Shown here in pieces: positions 23,957-31,239 of a DNA stretch of 37,383 nucleotides. The notes beneath the pieces were generated by a model that was given only the letters and a program-made list of their open reading frames with translations, was not told the origin of the DNA and did not search any database. Numbering within the stretch: position 1 is the first letter of the stretch; every line of letters starts with the position of its first letter. The translations under genes and the position numbers were made by a program. Source of the stretch: Anaerolineae bacterium (lineage in GTDB: Bacteria; Chloroflexota; Anaerolineae; B4-G1); the NCBI GenBank assembly GCA_016783285.1, contig JADHWW010000110.1:1-37383 (forward strand). The letters run 5' to 3'.

Positions 23957-24612
23957 TTTCGATCCTTCCGGAAGTTGAGCGTATAAAGCCACCAGTTGCC
24001 AAAGCGCTGCTCCAGGCTGAACCCGGCCGTCTCTACACGCCGGATGGTCTCGCAGGCAAACGGGTAGTCAGGGTCGAAGAACTCTTCGGTGATGGAGAGC
24101 ACCCCGCCTGGTTTTATCACGCGATACAACTCGGATAATGCCTGAGCCTGGTCGGGGATCTCGGGCAGCACCGTGACCAGGAAAGCGCGGTCTACGCTCC
24201 CATCCTCCAGGGGCAGGTCGTAGGCGCTGGCGACGTGGGTTTCCACGTTGGTCAGCCCGGCCTCCTGAACCCGTCGCTCCACCTGGGCGATCATCTCCGG
24301 CTGGATGTCTACGGCGATGATCTGTCCCTCTAGCCCCACGCGGCGCGCCGCGTCCAGGGTGAACGCCCCTGGTCCGGGGCCGAGTTCCAACACCCGCTCA
24401 CCGGTCCGGATGCCAACCTGGTCGAGGACGGGGCGCATATAACGGCGGCGGACAGGGTTGTTCACCAGCCCGGCCAACGACGCCGGACAGGGTGTCGAGT
24501 GGCCGAACCGGGCCGCCAGCCGGGCGATCAACTTGAGCGGGAACAGCCAAAAGAATATCAGCCCGCCGGTGATGCCCAACGCGATCCACAATCCCTTGAA
24601 AATTCGTTTCAT
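23953..24612 (-). CDS. Membrane-anchored class I SAM methyltransferase
   Basis: 219 residues. An N-terminal hydrophobic segment (residues about 7-27, WIALGITGGLIFFWLFPLKL) anchors the enzyme. The catalytic domain has VLELGPGPGAFTLDAA (motif I), IIAVDIQPEMIAQVE, ASAYDLPLEDGSVDRAFLV and VIKPGGVLSITEEF, resembling the UbiE/menaquinone and phospholipid N-methyltransferase type. Anchoring suggests a lipid-soluble substrate. The ATG at 24612 follows GGAGGAATCAA; its first codons abut the stop of the upstream ICMT gene, and its stop overlaps the next start (ATGA). Confidence 0.88.
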   Translation of the reverse strand: MKRIFKGLWIALGITGGLIFFWLFPLKLIARLAARFGHSTPCPASLAGLVNNPVRRRYMRPVLDQVGIRTGERVLELGPGPGAFTLDAARRVGLEGQIIAVDIQPEMIAQVERRVQEAGLTNVETHVASAYDLPLEDGSVDRAFLVTVLPEIPDQAQALSELYRVIKPGGVLSITEEFFDPDYPFACETIRRVETAGFSLEQRFGNWWLYTLNFRKDRK

Positions 24613-24623
24613 TTGATTCCTCC

Positions 24624-25301
24624 CTACCACACGCCCGGCAGCAACCGATAGCGCACCCGGCCGGCGTATTCCTTGTAACCAGGCAGTTCCTCCTGCAGCG
24701 TCCTGTCCTCAAGCGCCGTGCGCACCGTAAACGTCACAGCGATCAGGGCGACGGGCGCCAAAGCAAACCACGACCCAAGCGTCAGCGCCGCGCAGGCCCA
24801 AGAGAGGATAGCGCCGATGTAACTCGGATGGCGCACGAACCGATAGGGACCGTCGGCGACCACGTACTGTCCGCGATCCTCCTGGATGCGTACGACCCGT
24901 GAGTAAAAGTCATTCACCACCATCGCCCAGATGCTGAAGGCGAACGAGAGAGCGAACCCTACCAGCGCCGCGACCTGCCCCCACCGCTCCACTGTATCGG
25001 ACCAGTGGAAGCGCCCTACGTCCAGGCCCGCCACCACAAAGACCGCCAGCGTAAACAGAAAGTAGATCCTGAGCACGACGCGGTCCCACGCCTTTGCGCC
25101 CTCGCCCGGCCTCTGTCGCTCCTCCAGTAAGTCGCGGTTTCTCCTAAAGACCACCAGCGATATTGCCAGTTGGGCACCAGAGTGGACCGCGAGGTAGGCC
25201 CAGAACATGGGCATATCCACCCGCCCTGCCGACGCGAACAGCACCACGGCCACCATCACTGTCACGACGATCCACTGACCATATACACGCAAAACCGACA
25301 T
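24624..25301 (-). CDS. ICMT/PEMT-like membrane methyltransferase (long paralogue E)
   Basis: 225 residues with about five membrane segments and no soluble domain. The C-terminal SAM-binding core reads VRIQEDRGQYVVADGPYRFVRHPSYIG, then TALEDRTLQEELPGYKEYAGRVRY in short succession, ending RLLPGVW. The RHPxYxG motif and downstream Glu pair are the SAM-site residues of isoprenylcysteine carboxyl methyltransferase and PEMT families. I chose the ATG at 25301 with GGAGG 8 bases upstream; an ATG at 25322 would overlap the previous stop. It is the last and most divergent of five tandem copies. Confidence 0.88.
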   Translation of the reverse strand: MSVLRVYGQWIVVTVMVAVVLFASAGRVDMPMFWAYLAVHSGAQLAISLVVFRRNRDLLEERQRPGEGAKAWDRVVLRIYFLFTLAVFVVAGLDVGRFHWSDTVERWGQVAALVGFALSFAFSIWAMVVNDFYSRVVRIQEDRGQYVVADGPYRFVRHPSYIGAILSWACAALTLGSWFALAPVALIAVTFTVRTALEDRTLQEELPGYKEYAGRVRYRLLPGVW

Positions 25302-25315
25302 TGTTCCTGCCTCCA

Positions 25316-26035
25316 TCACCATACACCCGGCACCAAGCGGTAGCGCACCTTTTGCGCGTACTCCTTATAGCCTGTGAGTTCTTCTTGCAGCGTCTTGTCT
25401 TCAAGCGCGGTGCGGACGACGAAAAGGCACATCACAAGCCCCGCCGGGATAAGTGCCCACAGCGATCCGAGGGCCACAGACGTCGCGAACGAGGAGACGA
25501 TGTACCCGACGTAACCCGGATGGCGCGCGTACTGGTAAGGCCCGCTGGCGGCGACGGTATGGCCCCGCTCCGCCTGGATGCGGACAGCGGTCGAGAAGAA
25601 CTTGTTCGACACCATTCCCCAGGTAAACAAACCCTGCCCCAGCGCGATGAAAACTAACCCAACGACGTGAACCGCAAAAGCCAATTGGGGTGACCATCCG
25701 AAGCGTTTATCCAGCCCGGCCACGAGTGGCAAGCCGAGCGAGGGGATGACGATGAGGGTGGTGAGCACTCTGTCCCAGTCTTTGATGTCCTCCCTGTCGG
25801 TCCTGCCACGCTCCACGATCACCTCTTTGGGGAGGACCAACATATTGACCGTCAAAATACCCGCGCCCACGCCGAAATAAGCCCATGCCCACACCCAGTC
25901 CAGGCTGCCCGCGGAGATAAACAGGAGCACCATCAAGATCAACAGTTGGATGACGACCTGGAGCCCCCGTCGCATAATCTTGCTCCTCATTTCAGAGTTG
26001 CCATTTGGTTGATTTACAGGTGTGTTGGTGCTCAT
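25316..26035 (-). CDS. ICMT/PEMT-like membrane methyltransferase (long paralogue D)
   Basis: 239 residues. Membrane segments begin at LLILMVLLFISAGSLDWVWAW. A middle loop has DWDRV, and the core reads VRIQAERGHTVAASGPYQYARHPGYVG followed by TALEDKTLQEELTGYKEYA and an RYRLVPGVW end. Tyr-Ala replaces the Tyr-Val of the other copies before RHP. The N-terminal 20 residues are Asn/Ser-rich and polar. The ATG at 26035 has a GGGG-type ribosome site. There are 14 bases to the next copy and 11 from the previous one. Confidence 0.88.
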   Translation of the reverse strand: MSTNTPVNQPNGNSEMRSKIMRRGLQVVIQLLILMVLLFISAGSLDWVWAWAYFGVGAGILTVNMLVLPKEVIVERGRTDREDIKDWDRVLTTLIVIPSLGLPLVAGLDKRFGWSPQLAFAVHVVGLVFIALGQGLFTWGMVSNKFFSTAVRIQAERGHTVAASGPYQYARHPGYVGYIVSSFATSVALGSLWALIPAGLVMCLFVVRTALEDKTLQEELTGYKEYAQKVRYRLVPGVW

Positions 26036-26046
26036 TTTGCCCCTTC

Positions 26047-26778
26047 TTACCAAATGCCTGGCAGTAGTCGGTAACGCGTCTGCCGTGCGTACTCCTTGTA
26101 GCCGTCGAGCTCCTCTTGCAGCACTTTATCTTCCAGCGCCGTGCGAACGACGTACCCGATGACAGCAACTCCTGCTGGGACGAGCGCCCACAGCGAACCG
26201 AGCAGCAGCGGCGTCGCGAGTAGGGCCAGGATCGCTCCAACGTATCCCGGATGGCGCACGTACCGGTACGGCCCGCCGGTGGCGACGGTATGACCTCGCT
26301 CTTCCTGGATGCGAACGGCCTCGGAGAAGAACGCATTCGCCCCCATCGCCCACATGAACAGCGCCCATCCCAGCACAGAGCCAACCAGGCCGCCGATGTG
26401 TAGCGCGAGCGGCAATGATGCCGACCACTCGAAGCGCACGTCCAGAGCAGCCACAATCCACGTTACCATCGTGCCCATACCGGCTGCGAAAGTGGCGACC
26501 CATTTGTCCCAGCCCTTGGCGCCTTCCTGGCGAATACCCCTGGAGCGTTCGGCCAGCAACTCAGGGTTCATCGGCGCCAGGATCAAGACGTGGCTGATCA
26601 AGACGGCTGCAAGCAGCCCCAGGAAAACCCATCCCCACACCCAGTCCAGTCGGCCTGCGGAGAGGAACAGGATCGCACCGTAACCCACAAGCCCAAGAGC
26701 AGCCTGGACTATCCACATCACAATTCTGCGCCTGATTTTGGGCGTCATTGTCCGCTTTTCCGACCCCAGCCTGTCCAT
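26047..26778 (-). CDS. ICMT/PEMT-like membrane methyltransferase (long paralogue C)
   Basis: 243 residues if it starts at 26778; an ATG at 26748 (MTPKIRRR) is equally plausible. It has about five membrane segments, FLSAGRLDWVWGW, NPELLAERSRG, GAKGWDK, then the SAM core IQEERGHTVATGGPYRYVRHPG and TALEDKVLQEELDGYKEYA, ending RYRLLPGIW. Its C-terminal third is nearly identical to paralogue B, so B and C probably arose by a recent tandem duplication. Confidence 0.87.
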   Translation of the reverse strand: MDRLGSEKRTMTPKIRRRIVMWIVQAALGLVGYGAILFLSAGRLDWVWGWVFLGLLAAVLISHVLILAPMNPELLAERSRGIRQEGAKGWDKWVATFAAGMGTMVTWIVAALDVRFEWSASLPLALHIGGLVGSVLGWALFMWAMGANAFFSEAVRIQEERGHTVATGGPYRYVRHPGYVGAILALLATPLLLGSLWALVPAGVAVIGYVVRTALEDKVLQEELDGYKEYARQTRYRLLPGIW

Positions 26779-26801
26779 ATCTAGTCGCCCCTCATCAGCG
26801 A

Positions 26802-27530
26802 CTACCAGATACCCGGCAGCAGGCGATAGCGCACGCGCCGGGCGTATTCCTTGTAGCCGTCAAGCTCCTTCAGCAAGGTCTTGTCCTCCAGCGCCGTCCG
26901 CACGACGGTGAGCAGCGCCGCCAGCCCCGCCGGGATGAATGCCCACACAGAGCCCAGTATGAGCGGCGTCGCGATCTGGAACAGGAGCGACCCGACGTAA
27001 CCAGGATGGCGCACGTACCGGTATGGCCCGCCGGTGGCGACGGTATGGCCCCGGTCTTCCTGGATGCGGACGGTCTGTGAGAAGAACGTGTTCGCCGCCA
27101 TGGCCCAGACGAGGATGACGTCATAAGCCAGCACCGCAACGACCACCCCGGCGAGTTGGAGCGCCAGTGGAACCTGTGGCGACCAATCCCAGCGCAGGTC
27201 CAACCCGGCCACGACGTACTTGGCGATCTCGGCCACGCCCACGACACTCATGATCGCCAGGTCCCAGCCCTTGGTGCCCTTCTTGGGCCCAGTGCGTTCT
27301 ACTAACATCTCCGGGTTAGTGGGGATTACGGTCAATGCGGTGGCGGTGGTCCAGATCACGTACACGCCGACCAAAACCCACCCCATCACCCAATCCAGGC
27401 GGCCCGAAACGCCGAACAGGATCGCCGCCGTGAACAACGAGCCGACAATCTCCCTGATCAGCCATCTCGTCACTCCGCTTTTCACGCTGGATTCACCACC
27501 TGGTCCTTCCACAGATGTATTGGCGTTCAT
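26802..27530 (-). CDS. ICMT/PEMT-like membrane methyltransferase (long paralogue B)
   Basis: 242 residues. It begins MNANTSVEGPGGESS, then membrane segments with FGVSGRLDWVMGW, NPEMLVERTGPKKGTKGWD, and the SAM core IQEDRGHTVATGGPYRYVRH followed by TALEDKTLLKELDGYKEYA and RYRLLPGIW. I chose the ATG at 27530 because AAGGAGG lies 7 bases upstream and it follows the methyltransferase stop by only 2 bases. A longer upstream frame only overlaps that gene. Confidence 0.9.
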   Translation of the reverse strand: MNANTSVEGPGGESSVKSGVTRWLIREIVGSLFTAAILFGVSGRLDWVMGWVLVGVYVIWTTATALTVIPTNPEMLVERTGPKKGTKGWDLAIMSVVGVAEIAKYVVAGLDLRWDWSPQVPLALQLAGVVVAVLAYDVILVWAMAANTFFSQTVRIQEDRGHTVATGGPYRYVRHPGYVGSLLFQIATPLILGSVWAFIPAGLAALLTVVRTALEDKTLLKELDGYKEYARRVRYRLLPGIW

Positions 27531-27532
27531 TT

Positions 27533-28318
27533 CTACCTCCTTCCAACGAATATCGCATACCCCAGGTATTCGAAAAGGCCCTTGGGTAGGTGCTTCCTTC
27601 CTGCCATATACTTCCTGAAAGCCGGATTTTTGATGTACAGAAACAGCGTTCGGTAAAACATCCTCCACATGTCTTGGAAACGATACCGCTTAATCTGACT
27701 GGACTCGCGTCGCGCATCGAATTTGTAGGTCTCCACGACGACGTCGCGCAGGCCGGCGTTCTCCAAAAACCCCATCCAGTCCTCTAGCGTGGGAATGTCC
27801 GGCTTGATGTCCCAGATCTGTCTGACCCGTTCGACCAACGGCGCGGGGGGTGTCTCGATCCAGAGTTCCTCGTTCAGCCCCACGTATCCCCCTGGTCTGG
27901 TCACACGGGCATATTCGCTGACCACTTTCTGCTTGTCTTTGACAAACGTGGCGACAGACTCGCACAAGACGACGTCGAAAAGGGCGTCCTCGAACGGGAG
28001 GTTCTGCGCATCGGCGACCTTGAACTCGACGCGCTTCTCTACACCCTCTTTTTGCGCCCGTTCATTCGACCTGGCGATCATGCTCTCACGGAGGTCTACA
28101 CCGACCACGTTGCAGCCATGATTTTTCGCCAGGTAACAAGCCGTTGCACCGACACCGCAACCGACCTCCAAAACAAAAGTATCCTTGCCGATGTGACACG
28201 ATTCGATGAGCGTCTTTGTGGTCTCGAACCCTCCCAGGTGTTTTGTAGCGCCGATATAGGCTTGCAGCTCAAAGTAGGAAAGCTCTGGGTTCGACATCTC
28301 TGGCTTCTTGTTCTCCAT
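27533..28318 (-). CDS. Class I SAM-dependent methyltransferase
   Basis: 261 residues. Motif I is FVLEVGCGVGATACYLA, then VVGVDLRESMIARS, ADAQNLPFEDALFDVVL and VTRPGGYVGLNEELW. The N-terminus (SYFELQAYIGATKHLGG) and the long C-terminal helical part resemble UbiE/arsenite-type and small-molecule methyltransferases. GC is somewhat below its neighbours. Placed between ICMT-like genes, it probably acts on the same substrate. The ATG at 28318 is preceded by a GGGAG-type site. Confidence 0.88.
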   Translation of the reverse strand: MENKKPEMSNPELSYFELQAYIGATKHLGGFETTKTLIESCHIGKDTFVLEVGCGVGATACYLAKNHGCNVVGVDLRESMIARSNERAQKEGVEKRVEFKVADAQNLPFEDALFDVVLCESVATFVKDKQKVVSEYARVTRPGGYVGLNEELWIETPPAPLVERVRQIWDIKPDIPTLEDWMGFLENAGLRDVVVETYKFDARRESSQIKRYRFQDMWRMFYRTLFLYIKNPAFRKYMAGRKHLPKGLFEYLGYAIFVGRR

Positions 28319-28341
28319 TTTTCACTCCCACCGTAAATTCT

Positions 28342-29064
28342 CTACCACACACCCGGCAGCAGGCAATAGCGCACGCGCTCGGCATACTCGGCGTAGCCGG
28401 GCAGTTCCTCTCGCAGCATTCGGTCCTCCAGTGCGGCGCGGATGATGAATAGGACGACGATCAGGCCGCAGGGAACGAACGTCCACCACGAGCCGAGGAA
28501 CAATGGCATGCATAACCCAAAAAAGATCGTTCCCACGTACATGGGGTGGCGCACGTACCGGTATGGCCCGGTTGTGACGACCTGGTGGCCCCGGTCGTCC
28601 TGGATGCGCACCATCGTCGAGAGGTAAGCGTTAGCGGACATGGCCCACAGGGGCATAACCATCGCCGGGATAAAGAGTGCTCCACCAATCATGTGCCAGG
28701 CAAGCGGCATCGCAGACCACTCAAAGCGCACGGCATCCAGCCCGGCGACCACCGGCACGGTAAAGAGCACAAGCGAGTAGATCCCCATCAAGACCTTATC
28801 CCAGCCCTTGATATTCTCTGCCCGCCTGCCGCGCTCGTTAATCAAGCCGGGGGACTTGCGCATCACGAACGCCGACATCAGCATAAGGAGGAGCCAGCCA
28901 GCGAGAAAAAGCCACGCCCACAACCAGTCTAACCGGCCGGCGGAGAGAAACAGCAGCGCGCCGATGATCAGAACAGACGCAAGAACCTGCACGATGCGCC
29001 TGATCCCCGAACGTTCAAGGGACGGCTTTGTGTCGCTGGATTGGGCTGACATTGTGTCAGACAT
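28342..29064 (-). CDS. ICMT/PEMT-like membrane methyltransferase (long paralogue A)
   Basis: 240 residues. It has membrane segments with LFLSAGRLDWLWAWLFL, a loop KSPGLINERGRRAENIKGWDKV, and a SAM core VRIQDDRGHQVVTTGPYRYV followed by RHPMYVG and ALEDRMLREELPGYAEYAERV, ending CLLPGVW. It is the promoter-proximal copy, 15 bases after the reductase gene. The shared SAGRLDW and KGWDK motifs tie all five long copies together. No substrate-recognition residues can be named. Confidence 0.9.
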   Translation of the reverse strand: MSDTMSAQSSDTKPSLERSGIRRIVQVLASVLIIGALLFLSAGRLDWLWAWLFLAGWLLLMLMSAFVMRKSPGLINERGRRAENIKGWDKVLMGIYSLVLFTVPVVAGLDAVRFEWSAMPLAWHMIGGALFIPAMVMPLWAMSANAYLSTMVRIQDDRGHQVVTTGPYRYVRHPMYVGTIFFGLCMPLFLGSWWTFVPCGLIVVLFIIRAALEDRMLREELPGYAEYAERVRYCLLPGVW

Positions 29065-29079
29065 GGCACACTCCCTTTT

Positions 29080-30159
29080 TCAGTGTCTCTTGCCCCGCAG
29101 CATCTTCAAGACGAGGATCAGTCCAGCCAGCACGCCCAACAACGCCCCGAGCCCGACCCACACGCCACGCCAGTCCAGCGGTATTTCGGCCCTGCCCTCT
29201 GGCATCAGCGGCGTGTCCGGCTCGAGGTGTGGATACAGGCGGTCAATCGTTGGCGTTGGCACGGACGTGGTGCGGGCCAAGGCCAGGAATTCGTCGGCCA
29301 GGTGTTGCACCTCATCGCGGGCCGCGTTGGCGTGTCTCACCATCGCCACTTCCATCCTTTCGTCGGCCAGCAACCGTTGCAGCAAAACGACCAGCAGCGG
29401 CTCCGGCAGCCACTCGAATATCTTGAATTTGGATGGCGTGACGGGCAGGCCAAGCGCCCGCAGCACCCTGAATCCCTCGCGGATGGCACGGATGGTGAGT
29501 ACAATCGCGTCGCGCGTGCGCGCCATCCGGTAGTTGTCCGTTCCGGCCATGTAGAGGGCCGGCGCCAACGAGGGCATCAGCAGAGCGACGTGGTACTTGA
29601 GCCAGGTGTCCATATCGGTGCGAATCTCGGCCCCAAAGCCAGGCGCGCTTTCGAGGGCCCGGGCAACCTCCCGCGTCCGGGCGGTGATGCGGCCATCTAC
29701 CTCACCGAAGGGGACGAAGGCTTTGTCGTCCTCCGTGCCGGTCAAGCAGTGGACGACGTGCCCCTCGCGGTATCCAGCGGAATTGGGAAAGCCAATCAAG
29801 ACCCGTTCACAGCCCAGGGCCTCAACCAATTCCCCTGGCCCGGCCCCGTTGTTCATCAGAAACAGAACGTTGGGCGTATGCTTATTGGCCGCCAGGATGG
29901 GCAATATGTCCAGCGCCTTGTTCTTGCGCATGATGACCAGCGCCAAATCATAAGCGTCATCAGGCGTTAGCCGTTCGACTACGTCGACGCGCGTCACCGT
30001 TTGCTGCCCAGTTTGCGTGTCCACGAGTACGATGCCGTATTCGCGCAGGTCGGCCAGGCGTTGCCCGCGTGCCAAAAGTGAAACGTCGTGCCCGCCTTCT
30101 TGCAGCCGTGCAGCGAACAGACTGCCCAGTGGCCCAGCGCCGTAAACCAGGATTTTCAT
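29080..30159 (-). CDS. Ketopantoate reductase (ApbA/PanE)-family protein with a C-terminal membrane anchor
   Basis: 359 residues. The Rossmann NADPH site is GAGPLGSLFAARL (7-19), with a Lys in LKYHVALLMPSLAP where the family has its catalytic Lys and helical domain. True PanE is about 300 residues and soluble. This one is longer and ends in a membrane segment (about 333-352, VGLGALLGVLAGLILVL) followed by RGKRH. It is therefore more likely a membrane-tethered 2-oxoacid or ketone reductase of the operon than pantothenate synthesis. It starts 10 bases after the regulator's stop. Confidence 0.85.
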   Translation of the reverse strand: MKILVYGAGPLGSLFAARLQEGGHDVSLLARGQRLADLREYGIVLVDTQTGQQTVTRVDVVERLTPDDAYDLALVIMRKNKALDILPILAANKHTPNVLFLMNNGAGPGELVEALGCERVLIGFPNSAGYREGHVVHCLTGTEDDKAFVPFGEVDGRITARTREVARALESAPGFGAEIRTDMDTWLKYHVALLMPSLAPALYMAGTDNYRMARTRDAIVLTIRAIREGFRVLRALGLPVTPSKFKIFEWLPEPLLVVLLQRLLADERMEVAMVRHANAARDEVQHLADEFLALARTTSVPTPTIDRLYPHLEPDTPLMPEGRAEIPLDWRGVWVGLGALLGVLAGLILVLKMLRGKRH

Positions 30160-30169
30160 AATAGTCTCC

Positions 30170-30979
30170 CTATTCTATGCGACTCTCCAAAGCACGAGCG
30201 AATAACTCCCGATCTTCCTCCTGGATAAGATCCAATGCTCGATCTCCCAAAAGGGCCAGGATTTGGGGGAGATACAGGTCTGTCCGCAGGTGATGCTCGG
30301 CGATGAAGACGAGGAGGGGGCTGTTGGTCCAGGAAGCGCGCGCCTGGGTCGCGGTCAGCCACTCGCCGATCAACACCTCTTCCCCGTCAATGACCAGGAC
30401 CAGCCCCAGCCCCCTGGCCTGGCCCAGCGTCTCCTCGGACACGTGAGCGACGACAACGCGACCGCCTGGCAGATCGACTTTGCTCGTAGTATAGAGCATC
30501 ACCCGCACCTCTCGCCCGATGGCTTCCTCCAGCGTGGGCCGCAAGGCCGGGAATGTGACCGGCAGGAGGGCCAGGTAGATGCTTGTCTTTGCCTGGCCGA
30601 TCATTTCCTGTGCCTTGGCTATGATATTCTCGTGGCCCTCGATGTTCCAGACGTATTCCAGGTCGGCGGGCGAGGCGAGGGTAGCCAGGTCGTCTTTGAG
30701 GGAGGTGGTGAGTACCCCGTGCTCGCGGTGGAGTTGGTCGAGAAACTCCACCGCCGGAACCGGCGCATACTGGGTAGAATCGCCTTTGCGCAGCGTCATC
30801 GCCGCGCCACGGGCGGTGAGCTTGCCCAGTACCTCGTAGATCATAGAACGGGGAACGCCGGAGGTCTTGGACAGTTGGTACCCCGTGACGGGGCTCTCCC
30901 TGAGCAGGGCCACGTACGCCTTCGCTTCGTACTCCGAGAAGCCGATTTTCACCAGTCTGCCAATGGGATCGCCGTTCAT
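30170..30979 (-). CDS. TrmB-family transcriptional regulator
   Basis: 269 residues. Residues about 8-75 are a TrmB winged helix (LVKIGFSEYEAKAYVALL ... GYQLSKTSGVPRSMIYEVLGKL). A helical linker and a C-terminal effector domain (IEGHENIIAKAQEMIGQA...SIYLALL) follow, as in TrmB proteins that sense sugars or other small molecules. The ATG at 30979 has an AGAGGG site. It is the first gene of the operon, immediately behind a consensus promoter and a tandem 20-bp repeat, so autoregulation is likely. Confidence 0.9.
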   Translation of the reverse strand: MNGDPIGRLVKIGFSEYEAKAYVALLRESPVTGYQLSKTSGVPRSMIYEVLGKLTARGAAMTLRKGDSTQYAPVPAVEFLDQLHREHGVLTTSLKDDLATLASPADLEYVWNIEGHENIIAKAQEMIGQAKTSIYLALLPVTFPALRPTLEEAIGREVRVMLYTTSKVDLPGGRVVVAHVSEETLGQARGLGLVLVIDGEEVLIGEWLTATQARASWTNSPLLVFIAEHHLRTDLYLPQILALLGDRALDLIQEEDRELFARALESRIE

Positions 30980-30993
30980 TTTCCCTCTGCCCT

Positions 30994-31033
30994 TTAGGCG
31001 TTAGTATCATAACTTAGGCGTTAGATTTATAAC
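30994..31033 (-). promoter_or_regulatory. Tandem 20-bp operator-like repeat
   Basis: TTAGGCGTTAGTATCATAAC (30994-31013) is followed directly by TTAGGCGTTAGATTTATAAC (31014-31033), matching at 17 of 20 positions. The 20-bp spacing puts both copies on the same face of the helix. The repeat covers the predicted transcription start and early leader of the regulator gene, a good site for repression. Confidence 0.65.
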
Positions 31034-31041
31034 TACGCTAT

Positions 31042-31070
31042 ATTATACTCCGATTCACCTGGTTTGTCAA
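31042..31070 (-). promoter_or_regulatory. Consensus promoter of the methyltransferase-exporter operon
   Basis: On the minus strand a perfect TTGACA (31065-31070) and a perfect TATAAT (31042-31047) are separated by 17 bases. Transcription should start near 31035, inside or beside the tandem 20-bp repeat. No other comparably good promoter was noticed down to 14393. Confidence 0.85.
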
Positions 31071-31100
31071 GTGCCAGAACCTTAAAAATCAGTGAGAAAG

Positions 31101-31128
31101 GGTCATTCTCACGAGGTTGAGAGTGACC
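31101..31128. promoter_or_regulatory. Inverted repeat upstream of the operon promoter
   Basis: GGTCATTCTCA (31101-31111) and TGAGAGTGACC (31118-31128) are inverted copies with one mismatch and a 6-base centre, 31 bp upstream of the -35. It could be an operator. In the minus direction it is also followed by CTTTCTCACTGATTTTT, so it may instead terminate transcription from the upstream gene. Confidence 0.45.
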
Positions 31129-31187
31129 ACCAGGACTGGGATCAGGCAGTAGATGGCATCGTAACGTGGCATGATGCGCTGCGAACA

Positions 31188-31221
31188 AGAAACCAGGTTT
31201 TTCGGAAAAAACCTGGTTTCT
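31188..31221. terminator. Perfect 15-bp inverted repeat with CGGA loop
   Basis: AGAAACCAGGTTTTT (31188-31202) and its exact complement (31207-31221) flank a 4-base loop, 18 bases beyond the GH16-like gene stop. A-rich and T-rich stem ends allow folding on either strand. It fits a bidirectional terminator or a dispersed palindromic repeat. Confidence 0.6.
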
Positions 31222-31239
31222 GACGACCTCCCCACTGTC

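Noticed and set aside
27531..27668. Upstream extension of ICMT-like paralogue B
   Set aside because: It only overlaps the preceding methyltransferase gene in another frame; AAGGAGG before the ATG at 27530 is decisive.
29080..30159. Assignment as panE of pantothenate synthesis
   Set aside because: The C-terminal membrane anchor, extra length and operon context argue for a different substrate, so no gene symbol is given.
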